The position numbers and the translations under genes are program-made. The notes below the pieces were generated by a model. That model saw only the letters and a program-made list of their open reading frames with translations. It did no database searches and had not been told where the DNA came from. A DNA stretch of 64,000 nt from Symsagittifera roscoffensis (taxonomy: Eukaryota; Xenacoelomorpha; Acoela; Convolutidae): contig NC_087069.1 in the NCBI RefSeq assembly GCF_963678635.1, positions 48,192,276 through 48,256,275 on the forward strand, in the 5' to 3' direction. Within the stretch, counting starts at the first letter, position 1; each line of letters begins with the position of its first letter. Shown piece after piece: positions 11,542 through 22,157 of this stretch.

Positions 11542-11699
11542 GTGGCTAGAAAAATTGAAACTCGGGTTTAATCAATCCCCCCCCCCTCTAAAATCAAAGT
11601 GGCACAAAAATAGGCGCTTTTAACCCCCTTAGTGGTTACAATTCCTTTTTTTTACCACCTTTGTTTAAGGGGTGTTACTAACATCGTTTTTCTAGCCAC
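11542..11699. mobile_element. MITE-like repeat with 13-bp terminal inverted repeats
   Basis: GTGGCTAGAAAAA (11542-11554) and its exact reverse complement TTTTTCTAGCCAC (11687-11699) bracket 132 bp that include a run of Cs and no coding frame. The size and termini fit a short non-autonomous DNA transposon. No target-site duplication is evident and no second copy lies in the window, so a chance inverted repeat remains possible. Confidence 0.35.
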
Positions 11700-12619
11700 T
11701 CTTTAATTTAGGTCTGGGTAAAACTCTCGATTTTCTAACCATTCTATATTTTAGGTTGGATTGAAATCAAATAAAATTGTGTATACAGTTTAAACATCGC
11801 TGGTATATACACAGTAAATAGCCACCGCACCCAAACTGGTAAATTTCTGAGTATGTTTTCGAAAGTATGTTAAGATAATTGAAATAAAAGTATGTGCACA
11901 GACTCCGTTCGCTCAAGGGGACAAAAATTAATTCTAAAGATAACAAGACTGCTCGTTACAGGGCGAAGCCCTGACTGTTCCGACTGCCTTGTAAGCAGTA
12001 ATAACATTAGAAATTTAAATGAAATAAAACAAAATGAAAAAATGTTTTTTTTTTCTAAACTTTGAAATTTTTAGGAAAACCATCACCACACACGCCCTAT
12101 AAAGTTCAAAAGGATAGATATCGCTCCTTGTAACAAAATAAATATGGCAAATAAGCTTCTTTCAACCAATTTGGAACGACTTTTAAGACGGGTTAACTCT
12201 GCGCTTACGCGTTAATAGCGCGAAATATATCGCGCGTTAATTGTCCCAAATAGGTCGAAAATGGCAATCTTTAAACCCTCATAACTTTGCGAAAAATGGT
12301 CACAGGTAGAATATCTTTTCACATGTAAGCTCAACACAATAATATTTTTCGATTGATATAAAAAAATTCCGTCAAAAATGGCTAGTTAAAAAGTCGAAAT
12401 TTGTCTGAAGAAAAGAAAACCACCCCGAGCACAAATATTCCGTTACTTTCGTATCGAAAGTCGGAACAATAAAATAGGATAAAGAAGTTTTATCTAAAAC
12501 TTCACTGTTGTCAGTCTAAGAAGAAGAAACAACAAAATTTCATAATTGAATGGATAATTACTCAAAATGAACTTAGTAGGTAATTAGCACACAACTGATA
12601 TTGAATTGGAGCACTTCTT
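11700..12619. other. Spacer between inverted arms, no gene seen
   Basis: AT-rich DNA with only small palindromes: CAGGGCGAAGCCCTG near 11960, and a CGCG-rich inverted stretch at about 12211-12240 (GCGCG...CGCGC around an AT core). No frame or RNA gene is supported. Confidence 0.5.
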
Positions 12620-13135
12620 TTCCTGTGATTTCAACTGTAACACCATCAAAAAAGCTATGCCTTCAAACATGTTACATAATTTTTATCTCTGGATGTAAAG
12701 AATATGCAGAAAATTGTAAGGAAAATTTTTATTTGAATGCATTTTTGCAAATAACGTAGTGTATTTATGCAAAACAGAAAAAAATGAAGGCGAATAATCT
12801 GACGTTATCTACGTATGAAAACATATTTACATATGCGATTTTTCGTTTGATTTCGATTCCATGTTGATTGAGACAGAAGTTGAAGATAGAATAGGACTTT
12901 GCTTCAACAAACTGTCCAAGTTTCATAAACCACCAGTGATTTATCTCAATGTATACCAATGGGACTTAGGGCTGAGCAAGTGGTATCTACAGTGTTAGTT
13001 ATTATTCAGCAGGTTTACAGTGTTAGTTAAAATTCAGCAGGTTTACAAAGTGTTGGAAAAATTCAAAAACGAAATTGTAAGTTCAACAGACTTAGAAATT
13101 AATCAAGAGATATTTATTACTTTGAAAAAACTTAT
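12620..13135 (+). pseudogene. Conserved unknown arm protein 2, third copy (cut by assembly gap)
   Basis: A plus-strand stretch gives, in broken frames, MLIETEVEDRIGLCFNKL, VIYLNVY, LSKWYLQ, and finally VSSTDLEINQEIFITLKKL just before the run of Ns. These match in order the right-arm gene (MMTERGAEG, LNIYHRDLELRKWYLQ) and the left-arm gene (VTSTDLEIIHEIYLSTKKKL). The gap begins within this gene, so its C-terminal half is unknown. Its orientation is the same as the right-arm copy. Confidence 0.45.
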
Positions 13136-13335
13136 NNNNNNNNNNNNNNNNNNNNNNNNNNNNNNNNNNNNNNNNNNNNNNNNNNNNNNNNNNNNNNNNN
13201 NNNNNNNNNNNNNNNNNNNNNNNNNNNNNNNNNNNNNNNNNNNNNNNNNNNNNNNNNNNNNNNNNNNNNNNNNNNNNNNNNNNNNNNNNNNNNNNNNNNN
13301 NNNNNNNNNNNNNNNNNNNNNNNNNNNNNNNNNNN
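13136..13335. other. Assembly gap (200 Ns)
   Basis: Exactly 200 unknown bases, the usual placeholder length for a scaffold gap of unknown size. Similar A/T-rich words with CTTAT occur on both sides, so the true distance across the inverted-repeat spacer is unknown and local collapse is possible. Confidence 0.99.
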
Positions 13336-13822
13336 TCCCCAACAACATACCCCCCCCCAGCACTTCAAAAACTTATCAAGAAGATAAAAGATGAGCACCA
13401 TAGTAGTTGATCAAGCGCAGCGGAAAATATGCTGAAAGGTACCAAAACATTCAATTTGAGATACGATATTTCTGATATTTCAACTCAATTAAAGGAGCAG
13501 TTACAATTGTTTATTTTCGTATATCTGATTTAACAAAAGTGGAGAGTTAGAAGTTGACAGTTGGGCCATATGAAAAGATCAGTTGACCAGTTGATCAGAT
13601 GATCAGACATGCCCGGAACTAGTTTTCTGTTCATGATTTTCATGAAATATATTAGTCCTTAACAACCAGATCAGACATGATCCAGTTCATTGAAGTTTCT
13701 ATCACTATAATATATTTGTGTTCTACATTCTCGGTTTCCAACTTTAGCCCATAGAATTCATAAGTAATTCATTATTCGTGACAAAGACAGTATATTTGTT
13801 GTGCATGTTTAGCATAGACTAA

Positions 13823-13895
13823 GTCAGCATAGACTAACGGATAAGGCGTCTGACTTCGAATCAGAAGATTACGGGTTCGAATCCCTATATTGGCG
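13823..13895 (+). tRNA. tRNA-Arg (TCG)-like gene, probably decaying
   Basis: A 73-base cloverleaf can be drawn. The anticodon arm has a perfect 5-bp stem (TCTGA/TCAGA) around CTTCGAA, giving anticodon TCG. The D arm contains GGATAAGGC and the B box is a clean GGTTCGAATCC. The acceptor stem GTCAGCA/TATTGGC has four Watson-Crick pairs, two G-U type pairs and one mismatch. The T stem has only three of five pairs. Eleven bases of the 5' end (AGCATAGACTA) are repeated just upstream at 13811. Intact internal promoter boxes but damaged stems suggest a pseudogene or tRNA-derived repeat head, though a functional gene is not excluded. Confidence 0.6.
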
Positions 13896-13904
13896 ACTTT
13901 TTTT

Positions 13905-14100
13905 ATTAAATCTTGCGCGGTTTTTGAGCGGTTTTTTTAGATAAACCGCTCAAAACCGTTCAAATCTTGCGCGGTTTTTGATGAGCGGTTTTTTTAGATA
14001 AACCGTTCAGAAACCGCTCAAACCGCTCATTTTGAAGCAAGATTTTGAGCGTAATTGCCTAAAAAAAACCGCTCAAACCGCTCAAATCTTGCTTCAAATT
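13905..14100. repeat. Cluster of short direct and inverted repeats (GAGCGGTTT family)
   Basis: Words such as GAGCGGTTTTTTTAGATAAACCG and AAACCGCTCAAA recur several times in both orientations over about 190 bp, together with repeated CAAATCTTGC and its complement. The block lies between the tRNA-like gene and the inner end of the right arm and could fold into alternative hairpins. Confidence 0.8.
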
Positions 14101-14575
14101 AGGTGAAAAATCTCGACTCGGGTGCTCAAATCTTTCTCCTGTAACCTCCAAACTAAAACACTTGTTGCCGGTCAAGTGTGGCATGTTGTTGAAGCAAGTA
14201 GGTAAAGAATTTCAACTAGCTTCATTTGTTGAGAAATCTCATCCCTGAGATTCAATTTGTACCAATGCAGGTGAAGTAGCTGAAGTTGAATTGGACTATC
14301 TCGAGTTTCCCAAAATCCTTCAAAGACAAAACTTAATTTCAGAGCAGTGCTTTTTAGTTTTAGAATAGCAAAAATGCTCAAATCGAGAAGCTGTGTAACA
14401 ACGTTTACAACATGCTACTAACGTTTTTATAATTATCTGAATAGACTTTACTTTTCAAAAGAAAAGTGGAAAAAGGTGTACCTTCAATCTCACAGCTTAC
14501 AAATGTCAATCGAATAATTCAAATAGTATGAAAAATAAGAGCAAACAACCAAAGCCTTGTTATAAATTTAAATTA

Positions 14576-14614
14576 ACATCAGCAAGCGCTTTAAAAAAAG
14601 ACGCCTGCTGATGT
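14576..14614. repeat. Hairpin, right arm counterpart
   Basis: ACATCAGCAAGCG (14576-14588) pairs with CGCCTGCTGATGT (14602-14614) with one mismatch. It is the counterpart of the perfect hairpin at 10989-11026. Confidence 0.75.
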
Positions 14615-16535
14615 ATTGTTCATAGATTTAAGACAGATACATTTTGAAGTTTCTGTAAGTAAATTGAAGTTGAAACTTCTGGTCGAAGGGTTCATTATCA
14701 GTAGTAGTTAAACCTTACAAAGTCAAATTTTGCATTTTCATAGTGTAAGAGAATTGGAGGGGAAAATTACTTTAGCTATTTTAAAAAATATATCGTACAA
14801 CTAAACATTCATTTTGTTATCAAATAATCAATTCATAAAAAATTTAACCTTATTTCCATTTGATACCAATTCTGTTTCCCGTGAGCTTGATATCAATTTT
14901 GAAATTCACAGTAGAAAACTGACATACAATATCTCTTAATTTCTTGCCCAGAAAAAAACATCAGAACTGAAATTGTTACAATATAATTATCAAAACATCT
15001 CCTCTTGCTAAGTTAGTTCCACAATTTTGACCATTTTGCTCAGCCAAAAAAAACAGTCCATTGTATAGAAGCTAAGCTCAAACCGATCTCAGAAAAGATG
15101 CTTATTTTTGAAGCTTCGTCAGAGCAAATACACTTCGTCCTTAGTTCAGACTGATAAATGCGAATGACTCGTGAAAACTAAGATCCATAAAAAAGTCCAT
15201 CTTGGAGAAAAAGAATTGAAATCATCTCGATAAATTGGAATGCTTTAATTACCCAAGCTGAAAAATTTCTGTAAAAACCTTATAAGAAAAATTTCAATTT
15301 TTTAAAATAAAAACAGAGAATTAGTATAAAGTAGTATATCTCTAAACTTTATTGCAAAATTCTGTTGATAGATACGCAAATTGTATTTCAAAAATTTGAG
15401 TAAACTGCAGGATCTGTAAAAAAACTACAACACTTTAATGCAACATTCGAATACATATGACACTTTCTGATTAGTTTGAGAATCTTAGTCGCTTCATTGC
15501 ATATTAAAAGCTCCCATAAGGTTGCGAAAGTGCGAAGGTGCGAAGGAATTGAAAACATTTTTATTTCTGTAGTAGAAAAAAAAAACATTTTTACCTATTC
15601 AGAACTCTGCACGATTCTATCACAGTTTCTAATTTTATCGAAGACGGTGGCATTGAAACAGAAAAAAGTACAGAATAAGCTAAAGTTAAAGTAATCAAAA
15701 TTAATTCATCAATTTTTTTCTTACTAAAAAACTGAAGATTTGAATTGCAATGGAAAAAGAGTTTGAATGGTTAGTCTAGAGTCAAACCATGCCATTAAAC
15801 AGATTGAAGTCATACCACAAGTTCGACTGATATAGAAAACTCGTGCGAACTAATTTTTTGCGAATTTTTTGCTGCAGCTTATCACAAGATTTGATAAGCA
15901 CATAAAAATGTGAGAAGATCTTTTATAGTAAAAACCTCATTTCACATCAGTAAAAGTATGATGTTTTCAAATATGGTTGCATTACAATATAAAAAAGTGT
16001 GAAAAAACAACATGATTTTTAATACAAAACCCAAAAAAAAAACGTTTTTCTACGCATATGTGCAATATTTGGCGTGTTTTAAGATGGTGCGAACATTGTA
16101 TTTTTTTTTCACATGATGCAAAACTATTTTGATTATTCAGTTTATCTAGAAAAACTTTGCTTTTTTTGAAGATGTTTTTGACATGCATGCAAATATACCA
16201 ATTTTTTTGCTAGTGTGCGATAACCGATTGTCATTGTCAAAATTTTAACAACACACTGTGAATCACATGGTAACAAATAATTGAAGCAAAAAAATACTTA
16301 ATTATGAATCAAAAAATTGTGAAATTGAAAATCAAAGAGGCACAAGTCAAAGCGGTGTAATTTTTTCTAATTTATTTCATGTTTGTCAATTGATTTGGAA
16401 CTGTTTAGATTGGATTTGTGGAGAAAATTATGAAGTACAATACCTGGTGACCGGTTATTTCGACCATCATCTGCATGGAACCCAGTTGCTTCTCCGTCAG
16501 ATTAAGTCTCTCGCTCATCTCTCCTCACCAAATCA

Positions 16536-16761
16536 GATAAAAGAAACACAAGTAGTATAGGGGCCTGTCAGGGATCCCTGGAGGGGGGGGGGGCTTTTTG
16601 AGGGGGGAGGCTTTTCGTGGGCGCCTAAGATCCCTAGTTTTGGCTCTTCGGATCCAAGGGTACGGATCTTGAATTTTTCCCAGCGCTTTGCCTACTATCA
16701 TCGAAAAGTGATGAAATCCTTATTTTATGATCTAAATTTTTTTCGGCCTCCCAGTAGAATT
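16536..16761. other. Insertion of about 225 bp specific to the right arm
   Basis: The left arm is continuous where the right arm has this extra segment, between CTCACCAAATCA and TTTTACCGAA. It contains G-runs and a GGATCC palindrome context and no coding frame. It could be a small insertion element or filler; no terminal repeats are obvious. Confidence 0.55.
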
Positions 16762-16810
16762 TTACCGAATAAAGTCACAAAATGCTGGTTCCCTGGCGTA
16801 AAGTGATTTT

Positions 16811-17095
16811 TTGAATCTTGAGAGTTTTTCGTTTGTCTCGTGCACAAACGTGCATAATGGACTTGAAATGCAAATTTATTCTCAATCATCGCCGTCACTA
16901 ACAACCTTCTTTCTTAACCTCAGAACTGAAGTGTTGAATAAAAAAATAGATAAGATGAGTTTAGTAAGAAATTGGCACACTGAGGGTATTGATCAAAAAA
17001 AATTAAGTTTCTCAGTTTTTTCAAATGGTGTCAGATCAAAAAAAAGTAATATTCAAAATCGTCATAAAGTTCTCATCTCAGGGTTTGTTGAATAG
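16811..17095 (+). pseudogene. Conserved unknown arm protein 3, right copy
   Basis: This 94-codon frame matches the left-arm piece at 8747-8929 over LRTEVLNKKIDKMSLVRNWH and FSVFSNGVRS, with a longer Ser-rich N-terminal part. No start-site support or recognised domain is visible. It precedes arm protein 2 on the same strand. Confidence 0.4.
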
Positions 17096-17289
17096 CAAAA
17101 ACAATACGCTGAAAGTTATAAACAGCTGTTTTATTTGAATGACTCTTACAAATAATGTGGTGCGCTTAAGCAAAACAGAAAAATCGTAAGGCTTCTGATC
17201 TAACCATTGCTACTTGTGAAAAAAAAATTAATTACTTATTCGATTTTGATTCTATGATGACTGAAAGAGGGGCGGAGGGAATGATTCGA

Positions 17290-17699
17290 CTTTGTTTGGA
17301 TAAATTTTTAAAATATAAATAACTCCAATTGATCAATCTAAATATCTACCACCGAGATCTAGAACTGCGTAAGTGGTATCTGCAAGGTAACTTTCACTTC
17401 CACTGGCTTGAAATTGAGCTGGTTCGCGAGTTGTTTGACAAAAAATTGGAAAGTGGAAAAACGTGGGAGTTACTTCACAGGACGTGGAAATCTTTCACGA
17501 GATTTAATTGACCATGAAAAAAACCTACCCGGAACCCCCTGACCACCGAAATTATTTTCCAGCTTTATTTTTTCTGTTATTCTTTTCTGGTAAAATCGAC
17601 ATAAACTATGATATTAAAATTGAACTTAGACCATATGAAGGTCTTCTTGGCATAGACATTTGTTCATCGGACAATTACTTGAATGATTCAAAAATATAA
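17290..17699 (+). pseudogene. Conserved unknown arm protein 2, right copy
   Basis: The best preserved of three copies. Frame one (17329-17511) gives LNIYHRDLELRKWYLQGNFH, then a FDKKLESGKTWELLHRTW segment. After a stop near 17510 a second frame (17508-17699) continues with EPPDHRNYFPALFF, FFSGKIDINYD and DICSSDNYLNDSKI. Both match the left copy in order, so a frameshift or stop splits one gene. 'ESGKTW' superficially resembles part of a P-loop, but the full GxxxxGKT pattern is absent, so I do not call an ATPase. Function unknown. Confidence 0.45.
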
Positions 17700-18047
17700 C
17701 GACTGCATGCAATTTTACACGATGCTGTGGGATTTTTCCTCGAAGTTTATAACGTTTGTCCCACCTACTATTAAACTCTACCCTGGAAATTTAACAACAT
17801 CCTGATTGTTCACTTGAATGGTATTACGTTATTTGGTTTATTTGTTAAACTGACAAAAGCAAGTTTCTCTCAAATGTTAGAATGTTGAAAGAAAGTTGAG
17901 AACCTTGATGAAATGGGTTGCCCGTTAATTGAAAATTTACGTTTGAAAAACTTATCCAGCTTGCAATAGACATTTTTACCATAAAAACTTCAGAAATCAC
18001 TGCGCCCTAGGGAAAAGCAAGGCGTTTTTTGATATGCTGAAGTATGA

Positions 18048-18192
18048 TCAACAGCCATCTCGAAATTCAGTGTTATGTGCTTGACCAACATACGTACGAG
18101 CAACAGCCATCTCCAAGTTCAGTGTTATGTGCTTGAGCAACAGAGTATGAGCAATAAACGTAGCTATCTCCAAATTCAGTGTTATGTGCTTG
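18048..18192. repeat. Three tandem copies of a 55-60-bp unit
   Basis: The word AAATTCAGTGTTATGTGCTT and its context occur three times in this block of the right arm. The left arm has the segment once, near 7672, so the triplication arose after the arms separated. Confidence 0.85.
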
Positions 18193-18295
18193 GATGAATC
18201 CAGAGAGTGACATCAAAATATCATTACCAAGAGTAGAACGAATCGATTGCCGAGGTCAAGTGGTGCAGCGAAATGATTAAATCACTTTAAATACT

Positions 18296-18600
18296 TTGCT
18301 AAGAATTAGCAAATCTGCAAAGAAGAACTGACTACTTTGAGAAAAATTTTCCCAGTGATTGGCCAATTCTTCTACTTTCAACGAGTCAAGTTTATTCAAA
18401 ATGTTAGCCAGCAAACGTCAGCTCGGAATTCAAATGGACCTCAGCCGCAGTGATTTACCTGAACAAGTTCAGAAATTAGTTTAAAATCTCACTGAAGAAA
18501 ATTTTATATCATATAAAAACTAAAAATGTCCCAGCCAATTATGTAGGGGAAATGTATGACATTGAAAATGATACTGCTCATATTTACACTGGTTATACTC
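18296..18600 (+). pseudogene. Conserved unknown arm protein 1, right copy
   Basis: Broken plus-strand frames give ELTTLRKIFPVIGQFFYFQR, then NSNGPQPQ, and in another frame MDLSRSDLPEQVQKLV. These match the left-arm pieces at 7328-7607. Farther on, frames give NYVGEMYDIENDTAHIYTGY, also mirrored on the left. No known domain is recognised. Confidence 0.4.
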
Positions 18601-18879
18601 TTTACGAGATTTTTACCGTTCAGAAAAATAATTAACAAATTTCATAACCTCACAGTATTCTTCGTCAATAAGAAACGGTTGATTATATAGATAGTCAGAG
18701 AAAGAGAGAGAAAAAAAATGAAAACCCGAACGTCTGAAAACCCGAATGTCCGATGAGAAGGACTGTCGCAGACAGTGAACAAAAAGGGCAGTGCAAAAAG
18801 CCAAACGACACGAAAGAGAAGATGAAGACCCCAAATTGTACGGAACTCCCGATAACGATTCAGATTCTGCAACAACAGA

Positions 18880-19540
18880 GCAGAGGAAGACGAAAAAAAA
18901 ATTGGCAAGATTAAACCAGCTGAAAAAAACTATTGAAAACTAGAATTACAAGTAAAGGTCCGGCATGGTTTGGCAGTGTACAGAATATAATGGAGGAATC
19001 AAAAATTTCACGAAAAAAAGTGGAACAATTTTTACATACAGAGCCTGCATATACAAAAAATTGAGCAGCTCGTCGCAAATAACCACGCCTCAAAGTGATA
19101 GTTTATGACATAGACGAAATATGGTCAATTGATCTATGATGATAAACTTGCAGATTACAACAAAAACATGAAATATCTTATTGTTGCAGTGGATTTCATG
19201 TCCTGCTATCTATGCGTACAGCCATTGAAATCAAAGTATACCATCTCAACTGCGGAAGCATTCAAACAATTGCTAAAAAAACAAAACAGCCAAAAAAAGT
19301 CTGAGTAGATAAAGGCACAGAGTTCAAGGGGTTATTCAAAAATTCTTGTCAGAAAAAGGGCGTCCAAACATATACAACAGAGAGTAAAAGAAAGTCCGCT
19401 TTCGCCGTGAGGAATAGTCGATCACTAATGAGTTTGATTTATTAGTATTTAGAGGACAAATGGACCTACTTTTAAATCGATAAGCTTCAAAAATTTTTGT
19501 CAACACAAAAAATTCAAGAACAAACCACGTCTGCAGCAAG
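18880..19540 (+). pseudogene. Polinton/Maverick integrase, right copy, 3'-truncated
   Basis: The plus strand shows, with stops and frame changes, GPAWFGSVQNIMEESK (N-terminal region), an IDEIWSIDL segment with the first-strand Asp context, YLIVAVDFMSCYLCVQPLKS, then DKGTEFKGLF with the second catalytic Asp, and TTESKRKSAFA leading to the catalytic helix. It continues beyond the arm homology with LEDKWT and IDKLQKFLST, a segment the left copy lacks. Around 19540 the AT-rich integrase ends abruptly and the GC-richer 3' end of gypsy copy A begins on the opposite strand. The gene is dead. Confidence 0.72.
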
Positions 19541-21088
19541 CAGTGGCAGGGAAACTCGTAATGTGTCAACATGATGCTCCTCCAATTACATTTTCCCGAA
19601 GCTTCCAGTAAGGGTTCCACTTTCATCATCACTCGATGGACTTCATCATTCTCATCTACTGTATTGTAATCTGAAACGGTTGATCCTCTCTGTTTCTGTC
19701 TTTCAAAGTCACTGAAAATCCCACTCACGTATCCCATGAACTTCCTTCCCAGTATCGATTCCAACTCCTCCTTTGTTCTCTCTGGAACTGCTGAGAACAT
19801 CTTACATAGCAACTGGTAAGTTTTTTCGGACATTCTCGTTAGTCTCACACACTTTGGCACTGACAAGGCTTGATCCACGATCGTTCTCGTGCTCTTTACA
19901 TCCACAGCTACGAAATGCACCGGATATCTGCTCTTGCACATTGGAGCCAATGTCGATCCCACCATATATCGTGCTCCTGATGGTCTACAATAAGTCTCAC
20001 TGTTTCTGATGTTCATTTCCGCCTCGATTGCTTCCCTCCATTTTCCTATGTGCTTCTGCTCGGCTTGCAAAACTCCTGGGAATACTTCTACACTGATGGC
20101 TGTGACCATCTCATGTCTCTGTTCTAGATTCAATAGTGACTCTAAAGAACCAAACATGCTGTAGAATCCTAGTGCAGTCTCTAGATTCATCTCGGTTCCT
20201 CCATGGCAATCTGCGATCAGTTCCGTTTCCGTCCTTGCTTTCATCACGACATTCCCAAACAATATCGTCAATTGCTTGTGTTGTCTCTCTAGGGTCGTCA
20301 CACAATCCAGACCTCCACAAACGTGACCTTCCAGTCCACAGACTTCAGCCTACGGCTACCAGGCTTGCCCAGTCTTCTGGTCCCCAGCCAGGCAATTCCA
20401 CTTTGTCTTCCCCGTTGCTCCTAGAGGCTGTTATCATCACATTATATATAATGTTCAGGTCACGCAGGTTACAGTCTGCGTTCAGCTCCTTCTGCACGTC
20501 TTGTGTCGCCCGTAATATCGAGTCAGCTTTGGGACTAGGACACCATGATGGTCTCATCAGTTCCCACACTACCATCACGCTCGTTCTCAGTAGTTCATCT
20601 GAGAATCCCAACCCAAACTCGACTCTTTTGTCGGATTTTGGTACGGAAGGTGCAGTCACCTCTTCTTCCAAGACCAGTCCCAATTTGGTCTGCGGATTAT
20701 TAGCGCTCTTAATCGTTACAATTCTCGACGTCCCGAATCTTAGAAACACCGCCTGCTCGTAATCAAAGAAGCAATCGCGTATCTTTTCACTCAGGAAAGG
20801 GTTGTACGCTATCCCTATGATTGTGGACACGTAGCTGTACGATTTCTTCTTGATCGGTCCACGGTACTCACTGGTTTTCGGCAGTGCCCCCATGGATTCT
20901 TTAGTGAGTCTCAGCTCCTTGTTTGAAAATCTCCTGATTTTGTCTATCTTTCTCATGGGATGTAACTCCTCAGGTTCTTTCAATTTCACTCTCATCGGCT
21001 TGCTTTGATGCATCTCCAGCAGTGCTAGCAAGAGTAAGGCTTTTGATCGTTCATCGCCCTCCCTTAACATCTTGACACAGGTGTTCAA
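19540..21088 (-). pseudogene. Third gene (ORF3) of copy A, C-terminal unknown regions
   Basis: Two minus-strand frames, 21088-20345 (247 codons) and 20301-19336 (its last 60-70 codons already in Polinton DNA), continue the third gene. The first is Lys/Arg/Glu-rich with a segment SYSYVSTIIGIAYNPFLSEK and a Trp-rich end. The second contains a VEVFPGVLQAEQKHIGKWRE helix and RYPVHFVAVDVKSTRTIVDQ. Both look like folded, mostly helical protein. No transmembrane segment or signal peptide is visible, which argues against an envelope glycoprotein. The matching part of copy B lies beyond the window. I do not recognise the family. Confidence 0.55.
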
Positions 21089-21106
21089 TGCTGATACTGA
21101 AATCTG

Positions 21107-22157
21107 CTATATCAGGAATCGAATGAAACAGAGAGCGTCTATCCGCTTCGCGCACGCTGCTGCTTCTCCTTCTTGGGTTATCAGATCCCTCAGGTTCGTC
21201 ATAAGGAAAACTTTTTCTTCTTTTGATTTTTTCCTTTCTTCTGAGTCATACTCCCCGCGAGTTAATCCCAGCATGCACCAGGCGAACCTCAGTCGTAACT
21301 CGGTTCTCACATAGGGTACTGCCATGAGAGCGTGTATTCTCGGCGCAGTCCTCATTGACTCTTCAAAGTACTTCAACACCACTGCTTTCCATGGAAGGCT
21401 CACTAACTGCTCAATCGTTTCCGACTGCATCTCAGATGACGCTGAAGTTCCACACGCCTTGTGCTTGAGGGTGGTGCCTTGCAACATCGTCTCCAGATAA
21501 CCTTCCATGGCCATTTTGTCTTGCAGAGCCATCACATTTCCTCTAGCCGAGTTTCGGTATTCTATTAACCCCCTGTATCCACTGGCGGGTTCATCTTTTG
21601 ACACAGTCTCCGACACTGTCAGTCGGTTATACTCCACTGGTACTAGTTGTCCTGCGACACTTCCCTTTCCGTGGTTCATGGTAGATGGTTTAAAGTCTTT
21701 CATTGTGCTCTCTCCAAATTGGCTAAGTATTTCCATTTCTAAGGTAGCTCCAGTCAGAGTGCGGTCACTCCTTTTAGATTTGTAACATGTTGACTTTAGC
21801 CCTGCCATGAGAATGGGTGGCTCCATCGCTACATCGGTTAACATTCTGTCCGTGCCAGGTAATTGATAATCACCTTGTCCCAAATCCATGGCCTCTTCGA
21901 CTCGTTTTCGCTTCGCTGAATTGACAGCTTTCATCTCTGAGTCCACCTTTGTCTTTCCTACACTCCTCGGCATCACTTTGCTGCCTAACTTCATCTTCAA
22001 CCTCGTTGATCCTATCAATCACCAGTTTCGATCGCATCGTTCCTCTCCTGGTTCTTGACAGATTTACCACATCTCCTTTATCATCCTGCGGTGTCATCTT
22101 GATGGGAGAGTTCGCCTCACTTTCATCAGTGGCTGAGTCAATCAACAACTCACTCAA
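21107..22157 (-). pseudogene. ORF3 of copy A, basic linker and helical region
   Basis: Frames 22157-21870 and 22018-21107 (303 codons) overlap across a frameshift. The N-terminal part is charged and low in complexity (Lys/Glu/Asp). The C-terminal part is helical, with VSLPWKAVVLKYFEESMRTA and LRLRFAWCMLGLTRGEYDSE, followed by a Lys/Glu cluster. It falls beyond the region of copy B contained in the window. No motif with a known activity is seen. Confidence 0.5.

Larger units (their letters stand above)
14125..19435. repeat. Right arm of a large imperfect inverted repeat
   Basis: Reverse complement of 5553-11408, collinear throughout. Differences from the left arm include an extra segment of about 90 bp near 14185-14275, a 225-bp insertion at about 16536-16761, a triplicated 55-60-bp unit near 18048-18192, and loss of the TC microsatellite. 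The interval 14125-16800 has no recognised gene. The outer end continues past the homology into the rest of an integrase gene that the left copy has lost. Confidence 0.8.
2238..19540. mobile_element. Polinton/Maverick relics, partly as a large inverted repeat
   Basis: This region carries the hallmark genes of Polinton/Maverick DNA transposons: integrase, major capsid protein and cysteine protease on the minus strand at the left, plus a second integrase on the plus strand at the right end. DNA polymerase B and packaging ATPase were not found. The two integrases sit at the outer ends of an inverted repeat about 5.5 kb per arm. All genes carry stops or frameshifts. True element termini and 6-bp target duplications could not be identified, so the span given is the extent of recognisable relics. 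Confidence 0.65.

Noticed and set aside
17329..17511. P-loop ATPase suggested by 'ESGKTW' in arm protein 2
   Set aside because: The full Walker A pattern (GxxxxGK[ST]) is missing, the left copy reads differently, and no Walker B is visible.
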